In this document: positions 48,070 to 61,047 of the stretch, one piece after another
Layout: the number at the start of each line of letters is the position of its first letter
Numbering within the stretch: the first letter of the stretch is position 1
Origin: Sipunculus nudus
Taxonomy: Eukaryota; Annelida; Sipuncula; Golfingiida; Sipunculidae
Length of the DNA: 64,000 nt
Assembly: GCA_026874595.1 (NCBI GenBank)
Contig: CM049316.1
Span: forward strand, 20,423,839 to 20,487,838
Direction of reading: 5' to 3'
Position numbers and translations under genes: made by a program
The notes under the pieces: model-generated
What the model saw: only the letters and a program-made list of their open reading frames with translations
Told to the model about the DNA's origin: nothing
The model's database searches: none

Positions 48070-50925
48070 TGGTTGCTAAAGATGTCCGACAGTAAGGTAA
48101 TAATAATGATCTGCCCGTTGCCTATATTGCTCTTTGAAAGTAGGATACGATGGAAGTAAAGTAATTCAACCATGTACTCATCGGGTGAATTATATTTTTG
48201 AATCCTGTTAGCTCTTCTTGAAATCATAACATTCTTTGGACTCATAAGCCTCTGATCATATATTTTTTTCCTAATCTACAAATCAAATAACAGATAAAGC
48301 GATGCGCGTATCGACCTCTTTACTGTAAGTCAGCACCCTCTACAATTAAAAATGGGAATAGTTCAGGTTAGTTTCCGTTTGATCAAGGGGGTAGTCATGG
48401 ATACTCCCTCTCACCCTTCCCATTGGTCATAACAATAAAACTTTGACAGGGTCATGTACTGGGCATTAGGTAACTAGATGCACCCTTGGAAAATTCATGT
48501 TTGAACAAGACAAATAAATTTGTCGTGAGCTGGAACGGGCTGATTGTAAAATATTTTTAAATGACAATATTTTAAAAACAAAAAAGTAACGATTGTTTAA
48601 CCTGAATTGATAAGGAGACAAGAAGTGACCTAACTGTAATATATTTCCAGTGGGGCTAGTTGACTTCCTCTCGTTGACATTTCCTTGTTAAAAATATTTT
48701 ACAATGATGGAGTCACCAGCTATGCACGAAATTGGAAATAAACGCACTCTGTCTGTCGGCTACTCCCCACCCCTATCCCCTTAACAGCATTAAACTCGCT
48801 TAACTTTATCGCTTTCTTGATTACTATTTTAATACATTTAATACATTGGTCTTTATTCTGGTCTGTATTTCATTCAGACTTATGCAATACCTGGAGAAAA
48901 GTGATACAGGATGTTGCCTGCACTAGCATGCTGCACTTACAATTTTAATTTAGTTTTAAATGAATTATAGTCATTTGCGAATTTAGTAAGTACCATAATT
49001 TCACTCCCAACTTCTCTAAAAAGGCACAAACGACACATCCTATTGTCTATATGCACATGGCCTATGAGTTGATTATGTGTTCTTTGCTTTTCCGTTTAAT
49101 ATTTCTTGTATTTTCTCCTGGTTTTTGCAATATTCATTCTTAATTGTTTAATTGGTCCCTGTGACAGAATGCACATTAAGTAGTATGGGAATCATCAGCA
49201 AAATAAATTTGGTCCCCAGACAGTCAACTTGCGGTTAGTGCGGCGTGCCTTGTCTCCTGAGAGGTTCACAATGAAATGTTTAAGATTGGTCCATACGAGA
49301 GGACCAGCGATATCAATTTTCATCGTCCATCCTCCATAGCTTTACACGGAGAAAACTTTATCGAGGGGAAACCATTATATACCCCTCTGCCGATTTAGTT
49401 GCCTTTAATCTAAAACTTACTGGTCATTTACTGTGCCTTTTTCTCTCTCAAACTGCCGTCATATTGAAGCATATATGGTTTATGTGGCCGCACGATCTAG
49501 GATCACATCATGCAGTGACTCGAAATAGATATCGTTATCCACAAAATATTTCGGTACCGTTGCGAATAAACAACATACATGGTTGCGCGTATACATCCAG
49601 AACATAAAAATCGAATGACTCAAGCATCCACTACTGTTATTATAGTTGGCAAGGATACAGATAAATTTTGATTGGTGCTTCCTTTTCAGTTCATTTACAT
49701 GCACATTGATGAAAGGTCTCAAACTAGAACCAACATGTGGGCTAAAGAACGCATTGGCCTTCAAAAAACATTTCAATGACAAATCGTGCACTAACAGATG
49801 TAGGAGGGTTACTTTCAAATATTTTAGCTACACGTTCCCTTTTTGCAGAGAAAGGGATGATTTTATCAATTCAGCCTTGGACGGAAAAATGCAGAAAAGG
49901 GGATATTTTCATACGACCTTCTCAAAGTCTGAATAGAAGGATAACCAAATTGACCCCTGCTTGTACATTTCTTAAATACAAACCGTAATTTGGCTTATAA
50001 ACTCATGTTAACAAACCCATGTTAACAAACACAATTACAGATTTGGTTTTTTTTTGGTGTATTGTCGTGACGACTTGCCATATTCAGAGGATAAGCATAT
50101 GATGCCCAGGAAAAGAACCTTGAATGTTTGATCTAATTACTGAAGCTCCTTCTTTTTTTCAACTACCTTTACAAGGGGGTTTATAATATAGACATGTCTA
50201 TCTGCAATTTAGGTGAATGGGGTTATAATAAAATAACACGAATGGGTACCCACAATGTTTGTAAGTGCCCCCTCGTAGGAAAAAAGATGGGATTTACCAT
50301 GGATGTCCTCTTGTGTAAACCGTATATCATGATTGCATGCAATAGTTAAACGCTGGTTTACAAAATATAATAGGGTAGTCTGGTGCCTGAGAACACTCAT
50401 TGTCTATTTCCCTAATGACGGTTGTAAAGTACATAATCATTTTGTATTAAATAACACATTGACAATACTTCAACGGGTGAAGTGAATACGCTCAGTCGCC
50501 AGCAGCTATGATGTTTTAGGGAAGAGTGGATTTTTGTCACTCATGAGATGACTAATGTGATTGCGTACACCCAGTATCCCCAGCGCCATCTGCACTTCTG
50601 TTCGACAAACTTTGAATAATCACGGGTGACTGGCAAGAAAAAACAACAACTCGGAATAAAGGTAACCTATGTCCCAGGGAATTTTCACCAGAGAACTGTG
50701 AATAAGATATATTATTGTATGCTCATGTAGGTAGCATAGCCAGATGATTGTTTTTATCATTTATTGTAAATTAAGATGGAGTATCATGCTTAGATGTTAG
50801 CTTGAGAGCTAAGTTAGAGAGCACAGGTGGCTCATTTGATGATAATCTCAGTACAGTTAAATTTCGTGGGAACCCGAATTTTTTTATTGTAGACTGCAAA
50901 GGAAGACCGAAAACCTGCTACCTTT
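48070..50925. other. no gene recognised
   Basis: AT-rich intergenic DNA between two TLR pseudogenes. Open frames at 49480-49988 overlap on both strands and show no family motif. Confidence 0.5.
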
Positions 50926-50929
50926 TCTT

Positions 50930-51215
50930 TTTCTAAAGGTTTGATCTCTTGAGGCGTGTACATTTAATATTCTTGTAATTAAGGACAGTCGGCATATAGG
51001 GTGTGATGAATGGCCAGAAGACGTTCGGGACTTTTGACGCCAGCACGCACATACAGGTTAAGTTATACATGTTGTTTTTACTCTTCTGAAAATTTGGGAC
51101 TGACAGTGGCAGAAATACTGTGGTTTTACTGAGATCTAGAATTTTTGGTCACAGGGGATTTCCCGGTGTTTGACGTCACTGCCGAATTGACAGTGCTCAT
51201 AGATGTGCCGATAGT
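50930..51215 (+). repeat. non-coding block shared with 17935-18262
   Basis: Shares TTGAGGCGTGTACAT, GACAGTCGGCATATAGGG, TGGCCAGAAGACG and GGATTTCCC...GTGCCGA blocks with 17935-18262, in the same order. Confidence 0.6.
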
Positions 51216-51952
51216 TTTTCAACAAAACTCATGCTTTAAACTAGCTCTAAGAATGTACCTGATCACAGGGATTTATACCTAGTAAAAGGCCGATGGTATG
51301 GTAATTTTAATAGTAGTTTAATTATAGTGGTATCATAGAAAATTACATGTAATTAATAGTCAACGTGCCAACCCCAAGAAATGTGTTTATTAAGAATTTA
51401 GATGGTATTTTTGGTTCATGACTGGCAATTGCATCAGAAAGTATGACCGTGGTCCAAGGTTTCAGAATCATCTGGTTGCCAAGGAGAAACTTGCCCACCA
51501 AAGTTCAGGTCAAGAGTTCAAATGTGGTTATATTGTATTTCACCTATATTTACAAATAATCTGCAGCTGTAATCATAAAAATGAGGCTGTTCTGGAATAT
51601 GTTGATTTTTTTTTCATAGTATATGATATATAAGATAATAAATGTGAATTACTCCTTTAATATTCGGTTTATGTTAAAGACAAGGACGCATTTCAGTTTC
51701 ATTTAGTATTAGGGTCCAGTCATATATACAATGGCTTTAATCAAAGTAGACAATTGTGGCCGCTAAGGTCGTAGACCATGTATTTTGTATCAAACTCACT
51801 GGAAACATGGATGAAAGCTCCACATAAATCCACAAACAACGTGAAATTGCGACTATATTCACATTGTCAATAGGTCCATTTCCCTCAGTGAATATATGTA
51901 ATATATATGAGAGTATTCAATCTGTCTGAGCTTGGTTTATATTTCCTTGGCG

Positions 51953-54237
51953 TTAAGAAAGAGAATACCGAAGACGTGACCAAAATACAGGAACATTGTC
52001 GATCATATCTTTTCCAGGTCACACGAGAAACGTGTGCCGTCTCAGAATGGCCAGCAGGGTGCGCGGCATGTCAGTGCTCGGAATTTCCTCCAGCAGTATT
52101 ACGATATGTTTGTCAACGCCCCTTTCCATCATATGAATTCAAGCCATGTGCATTTCAAACTTACACCAACCGCTGAGAATAAAATTTCGGGATAAAACAA
52201 TTATAGTTTTTGACTTGTTGATATACTCCGAAGGATATTTTCCTCAATCGGCAATCCGATTTCGAAGTCTCTATGATGAACGCACAAACGAAAGGGAGTC
52301 TCCCCTTCTTCAATGTTTGGAATGAGATATTCTTTTACCCAAGGTAAGTCCTTCTCATTAAACGCTACGAATGCATCAAATTGAAAAGCACCGTTTTCTT
52401 CAAACAATTCAGCATAGAGTTCCCGACGAATTTTGAGACGGATACAGAAATACTTCATGTCCCATCGGTGCCGATAGGCAATAACAGAAGGCGTCAAACA
52501 AACAATAACAGTTGCAAGAAATCCTGCGATAACATACAGCCATTGTACATTGATGCAACTTTTCTAAAGATTAGGCAAAATATCTGTAAATAATTTGGAA
52601 AAATGTACCTGCTTTTCTCGAAGACTACAGGTCATTTTCTTAAATTTGGTAAAATTGTCCCGATATCTGTACAGCCATTTCAGAAAAAAATAAAGAGTTG
52701 CATGAGCATTCCAAAGGATTGACGCTCAAGTCTGTCCTAACCGTTTTCCCTGCTTTATCCGACATTTTAAATGCATTTATCAATGGTGACAGAACAATTC
52801 TCTTTAAATAAGAAATTCGATTATTTGAAAGATCCAAAAACGTAAGATTTATCCAAGCACTAATGCTGACTGGAGCTGGGATATCACGCAAATAGTTGTT
52901 TTTCAGAATAAGACTGTCTAATCGTAATTTATATCCGAAAATATCTGCTGAAATGTAAAATATATTGTTAGATGTGAGATCTAAGTGCTTCAAATTCATC
53001 ATATATGGTAATGGGCCAACATTTTGTGCTATCAGTGCACCAAGATTGTTTTCGGCTAAATTAAAAAACACAACTGAGGCCACCAAATTTTTGCCAAATC
53101 CACGTTTACTTATATTGGTTAATCGGTTTTGGGAGATGTCAACGGTAAGGCCAGTGACCGGATGTTGTAGCTCTATAGTACCAAAAAACTCGCGTAGTCT
53201 ATTATCAGCAAAATCTACCAACCAACTTTGCATCTGTCTTTCATTTAAGACATATATATGGTCACTGGCCGGTAGTGAAGCAAAATTTGTGATTTGCCTA
53301 GCTTTAAAAACTTTAATATGTGGGGGCACAGGGATCATAAATTGTATATTGCCAAATATATAATCATCCTGACTGATTTTGTCTGTTAGTTTAGTATGGT
53401 TCCACGTGTTATTTTGTTGTGATTTGCATCTTTGTTTCAAAGCTATTTGTCGCTCTTTTTGCCTGGTCATTCCACCCAGGGCTTGAAAGCATATATCTAG
53501 ATATATAATCCGAGAAAGACCCAGCAGGAAACCATAGGAATACAAATGATTAACCCTCAAACGAAGGTCTTCCAAATTTTGGGTTAAATTAGAAAGTAGG
53601 CCATGAATATATCCAATTTTGTTTCTCCTGAGGTCAAGTTTCGTCAGGGAAGGCATCTTGATAGACTCAAGAAATGCATATGTGATATTATTATCTGAAA
53701 ACACATGAGACGATGCAACATGTATCAGTAACTGAGTTTTTAACTTTCCCTTTGGCAGAGATAGTATCATAGAAATCATAGAGCGATATTTTTATCGCCA
53801 AGCTGGTAATTGCCAGACAAATCCAAAGTTTCCAAATGTTTCAATGGTCTGAACACGCTCGACATCTGTTTCTTGGTGTCTCTCACAAGGTAATTGTAGC
53901 TGAGATTCAGCAATTGTAAACGAACAAGTTCCTCAAATGCACCTTCCTGAAGAGACTGGATTCCGGATTCATCCAAATGTAACGCGTTCAAATTCGAGCA
54001 ATTTTCGAATGCAGAGCTCTTAATCTGATTTATTTGGTTTTGAGAGAGTATAAACTCCTTAACATTTTCTTTGCAGAGGGGTGATATGTCCGTCAGGCCC
54101 TTGTTGCTACAGTTGACGATGAGGGAACCACCGTCGTGAGTTCATTCACACTTTGAACATTGAAAGCACTGAACTGCGGTATATTCAAAAACACCAAATA
54201 TAAAAATTACAGTTATATTTCGGATAATGTTTGGCAT
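51953..54237 (-). pseudogene. Toll-like receptor pseudogene, near full length
   Basis: Collinear with the intact 784-aa receptor from signal peptide (ATG 54235-54237) to C-terminus (TAA at 51953-51955). Long stretches remain open: LRRs at 52640-53779 (for example LKHLDLTSNNIF, LTFLDLSNNRISYL) and the membrane span plus TIR at 52201-52497 (FQFDAFVAFNEKDLPWVKEY, RDFEIGLPIEENI). I count four nonsense codons: TGA for an LRRNT Cys (54142-54144), TAG just before the membrane span (52564-52566), TGA for Arg (52139-52141) and TGA for Trp (52019-52021). There are three frameshifts, near 53790, in the A-run 52684-52690, and near 52205. Its limited divergence suggests recent inactivation. Confidence 0.95.
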
Positions 54238-54871
54238 GTTTACTCTACGTTTGGTAATATATAAATCTATGCGGAAATAGTACGTTTTGCCTGTCTCCCG
54301 GTGTTGTTTTTTGTTGACAACATACTATTGGGTAAATTAACTTGCATGTGCACCATATAAATTCCCGAGCAGGTATGCTGTATGAGATGTAATATATCCG
54401 AACTGCCAAGCTTGAATCTTTCTCTCTGTGGCATTAACCTGGTTTCCCCTGTGAAAAGAAACAAAATATAGTTGTTGATCTGTATAAACAATAATAACAC
54501 AAACATATGAAACCAATTTCATTGTAAACTGGCCAAGGGTATTCGCGAAATATATGAGCAGTTCTAGGTAAGAATGAACAAATTGATTAAATTGAGATAA
54601 TTTATCGACAGACTGTATATTAGAAATGCAAAAACGAAGCGTTACAATGTTCAAGCGACCTCATAGCGCAACTAGCTGTTACAAGTTTATTAACAACTAT
54701 TACACTAAAAGTTGTGGAAACTAATCATTAGCTCCTGACATATCTTGGTTTTGTATGATTTTTTACTAAATTGTGGCTACATTTTATTTGCTTAAAAATT
54801 GTCATGCAATAACATCCTGCAACTATAATCTCTTCCAGATTAGTCGGGACAATATACGCCTTAATAAAAAA

Positions 54872-55163
54872 AATTGCTACAGTAGGTTTTCAACGATGTT
54901 TGGTATAATTGAACACCTGGAAAAAACATAATAAAAATCTAAGATAATCGGATTTCTGGTGGGCTGTTTTTTTTTAATGGGGTCCAAGATGGTTGCCAAG
55001 ACCTTAAATTTGCCATAAAACATTCTTTTTACGTGCTAGACCTATAATTTTGCGTTATTGCTAGACCAAAGATGGTGTTTTGAGTCAAGAAAAACAATGG
55101 AACTAATAGAAATACTGTTTTGTTTCTTGGCAACCAGTAAATCCAAAATGGCTTCCAAGACTG
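54872..55163 (+). repeat. left arm of long inverted repeat bracketing 55.2-60.5 kb
   Basis: In reverse complement it reads AAGCCATTTTGGATTTACTGG, GTTCCATTGTTTTTCTTGAC, ATGTTTTATGGC, TTAAGGTCTTGGC and ACCAGAAATCCGATT, matching the right arm at 60498-60760 block for block over nearly 300 bp. Arm ends are approximate. Confidence 0.8.
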
Positions 55164-55668
55164 ATGCTGTGTAGACTGAAAATGGTCACAAACCACTCAG
55201 TTTTACATGACTGCTGCAGTTTTGGTGTCTCTACATGGTTTTAAGGGAGTGTACAGATTGGTCTAGATCGGTAAAACTGCAAGTCAGGACTAAGTAAGGT
55301 GGTAATATGTAAACTGCAAGATTGCTGGCAATATATTGAGAGACTAAAGATTTTCAATAGATCACTTATTTGACCACTTAGATGTCTTAAGTTCAAATGA
55401 AATCCACCTTGACAGCCTTGGATAAATATGCCTAAATACTTATACTATTAGTTGTACCAACTTTTTTGTTTCTTTTTTATATATTCTAATTTTTTATTTT
55501 TTTTATTTCTTAATTTAACATATCAATGGTTTGTTGGTGACATTAAGTTATGGTAATGTTATTAAATATTCTTGTTTTCATGAGCACGAACCAAAGAATA
55601 ACCCAGAAATCTTAGCCTATCATTTAGACATTCAGGACAGAGATAGTCCCTTGGATTCTATCGAAATA

Positions 55669-58600
55669 TCATAATTTGGCGTTGTTAGACACTGGTGGGG
55701 TTCGAATAAGGACCTTCCTCTTTGAGCCCATCACCTGATTCACTTTATTGCGGCAGTCATGTTCTTCCTCTACAGACTTATTATGTGGTCCGCAAACGCT
55801 TAGGCATGGTAGTCTGTAATATCTACAGCTACAGCAAACTGTTGAACAAACAGTTGAACAATTGCAATGAATCATCTTAAGAAGATTGTCAGGAGCAGCA
55901 TCCATCTCTGACATTAAAGGAACAAACTTTCTGTCGACCATCTTCAAGCCCAAGGCTGTGACGTTCATGTCGCCTTCGTTCCCTATCCACGCCATGGTCT
56001 GGTAGTAGGTCCTAAGAGAGTGAAATTTAGTGGAGGATGCAGCAGAAGGAAGAAGCTCAGGCATCACGGATAATTTAGCGGATGAAACTATTTTATGAAA
56101 ATGTTGTAGTGCATTAATGGCAAGGAATCTGCACAACTGTGTGCTTCTATTATCTCATTTTGCTGATTCGGCAGAGTGTATGCTGTAGCGGGGGATTGGA
56201 TGGTGGGATTGCCATTCACAAGCTTTTGAAAGGCTGACTTTTAACCAATACCGAAAATCCGGGAGGTCGAATCACAACCAGTGAAGGCGTGAATGAATAG
56301 TAGCTGTGAGCAAAGGTCCACCGTCAATGACATAGTGTTCGGTTTGGGGAGCAGAGTCTGTAATGGCCTCGCTTGTCACCTTTCCTGCATGGTCGATTAT
56401 AACATGAGTTAATTGGGGCATATCGGCCTTCCGGAAAACAGTGTTCCCTTCATGAGGGAAGGGACTGAGCTCATTACTCATAACTTCTTGCAATGAAATA
56501 AAACCTCTGCTTTTGACACAACCAGGAACCGATGGGACAAAAGGGCAGAGTATGTGATCCGGCAGGAGCAACCTTGACTGTAGACATATCTGTCAGCTTT
56601 TGACCTTGTCTGTCCATTTGAATGAGGATGTGAATGCGGGCTGTCCAATCATATTTTCAATGCTTTTCGTCCCTACAGACTCATATTCATGTACATTCAC
56701 ATCTGGTGTAGCCACTACGCCAATATTTCTCAAGGAAGGATCCGGAGAAACAGGTGAACAGGCAGACAGCTTTGCTCTGATCTTCGACAAATCAACGGAA
56801 CCTCTTGTGATCCTGGTGTCAGTGGATTGTTTGTGCTGCTCACTGGTTGCAAATGAGAGATTGGTGAATTCTTGCATAGCACGGTTGTAAGCAGATGTTA
56901 CAGGCATGGACATTGTCCACAATGACCTCTGATCTTCATTCATCCCGCTCCCATGGGTCTAACCGCAACTGCTCTTGAGTGATCTCATCAAGGTCTGTTC
57001 TATTACCAGATAAGAGCCAAGACCGGCCCAGAATTAGTGCCTACGACGTATTACATGGAATCCGTTTAAGAATCTGTTGAATACATCTGGATTGTTTGTC
57101 TCAAGCTCACCCATTCATTTCATGTACATAGAAATAGGCAGATCACATAAAGTTGTGACTCCCAGCAGTAGCAAAATAATCTGTAGGCAGTCAGCAATTG
57201 CATGTAAGTGCATTGGCCATGATCTTGTGCGTTCTGCGGTGAGCAGCTCTCTGGCAACCTTCAACATCTTTTGATAATTTATCCACAATTGACTGGTTTT
57301 TTACCTTGCTTGAAGTTCAGTCTTCCAATTGTCATTTTTAGTCTATTTGTAGAGATCTGTTAGTACACTCTCCAAATTCGACTCACCTCTCAAAAACTAG
57401 AAGTACATATCTTCTGATTGATCTACCAGTGATTCAAAATCGGGAGCCTCATCCTTCATTGATGTGACATGCATGTGGTTAAAACATTTGTCTATCAGCA
57501 GGTGCCCACAGAATGATCTTTGACTGATCTTCCTGTCATCATATGCATGACGGCATTTTCGCCATAGGCGGTTTCGCGGATTTTGCCAAGTCCTGAGCCC
57601 TGCATGAGAGTGCTCATTGCTCCAAGCAAACTCATGAATGTTTGGAATCCACCCAGAAGCAAAACGATTTTTTTGCAGGAGGCTGTTCTGTGGTGCATTA
57701 ATTATGTTCTGAGCAGCCTTCGAATATAAAAGATGGTCGAATGTTATGACTGGTGAAACATGATGTTTAATTGCCAAATTGCTGAGGTTCTCTAACGTGG
57801 TTAGAACACAAGTTTTGTCCCCAGTATACGTGTCTATCTTGAACAGACGAGTGCCCAGGGTGTTTATTCTCTTGATGAATACTGTGCATCATACCAGGCC
57901 AGTTGGAGGTTGCATCTCTGAAACTGAATGAGAGCTCCAATAAGATGTCTATCTTATTCTGTCTAAGCGTGCTTGGCAAAGAGCATTGTATGATGTGAAC
58001 TCTGGTATCATCGGAAATGTTTAGATCTAAAGTATTCTGTCTGGTAATAACACAACTTGTACTCTGGCTTGGTGTCACGAAAGCAATCTTGCATATTCCC
58101 TGAAATGTTCCTTTTCCACCAGTGGATAGTATATTATGGTCAACATTATCAGCGGTGAAAAGCACTTTAACGGACTCACCTAAGATGTCAGAAGAAACAC
58201 ATCCGGCAGCATTCTTTTCAAATAACATGACTTTCCCGTAGGATGAACAGAACCCCATTTCGGTGTATCCACAATGATCTTTGACGATACAGGTGATGTA
58301 TTTGAACGCTAAGACCAAACAGCAAAGGAGCGAGAACGGTCCGTGGCCGAACTGCTTCAATTATTGCCTGTCCATTGTTTGGGACTTTACGTTGGTTTTC
58401 TTTATCCAAAAACAGACTATTCAACAAAGTGCAAAGTCTTGTAGGAATGTATCTCAGTGTTGAATCATGTTTCAACAATTCTTTACTTTGGAAGTGATAG
58501 GGACGGACTGAACTTTTGTTTTTATGTCACTTTTATCAACCTTGCCGATGTTTCAATTATCGCTCGTTTTTGAGATTCTCCATCATCGTCTCTGTGCGTT

Positions 58601-59404
58601 TGCTTGAAGTATGACCGAAGGATCTGAGATGTCTTTCTGTCATAGTCACAATATTATAAAGACCTGTTCCTTCTGTGATATATATAGAATCCCCATATCG
58701 TTCTTTCAGCCTGTCATTGAGATAAATATTACAATATGGAGAAGAACCCTTAGCGCTATTGTCTGAAAGAGTAAGTTGTTCTTCATCATTCATCTAAAGG
58801 TATCAGAATATTTTGGAAAACGCTTGCTCCTTATCTTGATCCTCGGGTCGGCATGATGTTTTTGCGCTTAACTGAAGGGCCACTTTGATACTGGAATGGT
58901 ATGTTCCGCCCAGACCGGAAAATTTCCACCACACGAGTGCTGATATAAACAGTCTGCAGATCGCCAAAAAAAATACTCTATGCGACATTTCACAATGAAA
59001 GACCAGTTGTCAGACCAACCATCGCAGCATTCCAGAATTCTTGTAAAGGTATCAAACTTTACTCGGCTATAGTAAAAAATTCCTGGACTAATAGTACTAC
59101 CACAAAACAGACAATCTGTTTTGCTATTGAAGGAACTTAATGATACTCTGACACTTCTCTTTACTGAACCGGATGAAAGCGATGTTAGCGGGTCAAGCGG
59201 GTTGTCAAGCGGGTCAGTGTACCGCTTACGACATTCAGTATACATTTTAGTGCCAGCCGCGACAATGATGCTATATCCTCTCAGATCACTTGCCTCGTTA
59301 ATGCTATCAGCGCCCTTTTGTCTCAACTGAAACATTTCAGCTCCATAATCCAATGTCTCTCTGCAGATGGGACAAACATCTTGGTTGCCGCTACTTGAAC
59401 TCAT
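55669..59404 (-). pseudogene. broken member of an uncharacterised multicopy invertebrate gene family
   Basis: The minus strand encodes, in several frames, ordered parts of one protein family that I recall as multicopy and unnamed in cnidarians, molluscs and arthropods. N-terminal part (58868-59404): CPICRETLDYGAEM, CRKRY, CLFCGSTI, which look like metal-binding Cys pairs. Centre (57767-58360): MGFCSSYGKVMLFEKNAA and ADNVDHNI. Then MSLLGAMSTLMQGSGL and TAYGENAVMHMMTGR (about 57500-57700), TSEQHKQSTDTRITRGSVDLSK (57% of the way; 56593-56943) and ISLQEVMSNELSPFP with HYVIDGG (56272-56571). C-terminal part (55669-56136): KFHSLRTYYQTMAWIGNEGD and a Cys-rich tail CNCSTVCSTVCCSCR. Stops and shifts separate the parts. 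The segment expected after VIDGG is missing. It is flanked by inverted repeats. Function unknown. Confidence 0.75.
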
Positions 59405-59499
59405 TCTGGTATCTAAAGGTTAGGCGTTTAAATGGAGTCGAAGCACACTATGATTTGTTTTATTGAGCTACGTGGGTGTTTTGATTATATCTAATAGAA

Positions 59500-60440
59500 C
59501 AAATGATACATTAAATATCCAGTTACATAAATACTTTTAAGTTATTGGACGCCAGATAAAAAAAAAATTGGCTGATCTTTTACATATAATCATGTCACTG
59601 GGGTATTGTAGGCCTTTATCAGATGCTTTCCTTGGATAAATTGTGCAGATTAGTTATCTGATTTAAATGCAATAGAAGGAATGATACATGGAATATTCAG
59701 TTACTTAAATACTATTAAGCAATTGGACCCCCACAACAAAGACATTGCCTGAACTTTAACATATTATCATGTCACCGGGGTATTGTAGGCCTTAATCAGA
59801 CAGTGGTGTAGGCTGTTTATTGGTAAATTGTGCAGAGGAGTTATCTTATTTGAATGCCCAAGTAGAGTCAACAGTTTAATATTATAAAGCTTCGTCTATA
59901 ACGTCATGGAAGCCGCCGCATGTATATTCTACGAACAACATGGAGGGAGCGAGAGCCAGGATTTTGTTACATTTTATTTAAACATTCCTGGTCGGGAGAG
60001 TGACGCACTTACACATAGAAATAGGTAAGTTGTAACACGTAACCATGTTACCGGGATATTGTATATCAGAGAGTGGCACAGGCTGTCATTGGATGAATTC
60101 TGTTTAGCTGTCTGACTCTTTATGAAAGTACTTATGTAGTGTCTACAGAGTTTTATTTTATAAAGCTTGTTCGATTACGTCATGAACGCCGCCGCATGTA
60201 CTTTTCTACAAACAACACGGAGAGAGTGAGAACCAGCATTTTGTAACATTTCGTTTAAACATTCAGGGCCGGACGAGTGACGCGCTGGTACATGGAAAGA
60301 GATAACACGTTAACATGTTTCCGGAAAATTATTCACCAAACAGTAGTGTAGACTGATTTTCAATTAAGACTTTGTACTTATATGACAGTGCTTAAGTATA
60401 CAGTCTATAGAGTTTGAGTGGCAAAGGCTGTGTTTTCATT
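59500..60440. repeat. tandem repeats upstream of the 55669-59404 pseudogene
   Basis: ATGTCACYGGGGTATTGTAGG occurs at about 59593 and 59771, with diverged forms at about 60047 and 60317, giving spacings of about 178, 276 and 270 bp. ATAAAGCTTNGT...ACGTCATG followed by GCCGCCGCATGTA occurs at 59884 and 60160. Each ACGTCA-containing block resembles a CRE/ATF site. The array lies on the 5' side of the minus-strand gene, inside the inverted repeats. Confidence 0.8.
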
Positions 60441-60497
60441 TATTATCTAGCTATTATAAGCAGCAATTTTAGATATCTGAAAAATATCGGGTCATTT

Positions 60498-60760
60498 TGA
60501 CCGCCATTTTAGATTTACCGGTTGCCTAGAAACGTGACAATATTTTAATTGTTCCATTGTTTTCCTTGACCTCATTTTTCTAGCAATAGATGCAAAAATT
60601 ATAAGTCTAGCGTATAAAATAAATGTTTTATGGCCATTTTAAGGTCTTGGCGGCCATCGTTAACGCCATTTAAAATAAAGCCTACCAGAAGTCCGATTTT
60701 ATTATATTATTCCGTGTATTCAATAGTACCAAAAACTATTGAAAACTCTTTTGAAGCAAT
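60498..60760 (-). repeat. right arm of long inverted repeat (partner 54872-55163)
   Basis: Contains CCGCCATTTTAGATTTACCGG, TTGTTCCATTGTTTTCCTTGAC, AATGTTTTATGGCC, TTAAGGTCTTGGCGG and ACCAGAAGTCCGATTTT, matching the inverted left arm. Terminal bases and target duplication could not be fixed by eye. Confidence 0.8.
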
Positions 60761-61047
60761 ATTTATCACGTTCGGCTATTTTTTTCATCATAAATTGACC
60801 CGTATATAAACTTTGTAGTTTGTTCAGATCCGGCTGGACGGTTCATATGTTTTAGGTTGTGATCTTTGTATGTCACTTACCCGTGGCTCTACCTTGCAGC
60901 AGAAGGGAGCTGTAGGAAACATTTATACGTTTTATTATAAGACATTATTATAACTTCACTGTTCACTGCTGGGGTATATTTCGATCATAGTATTATGATG
61001 TTTAGACTATCATAAGAAGATTTACTGGGAAACTCTATTGTAACTAT

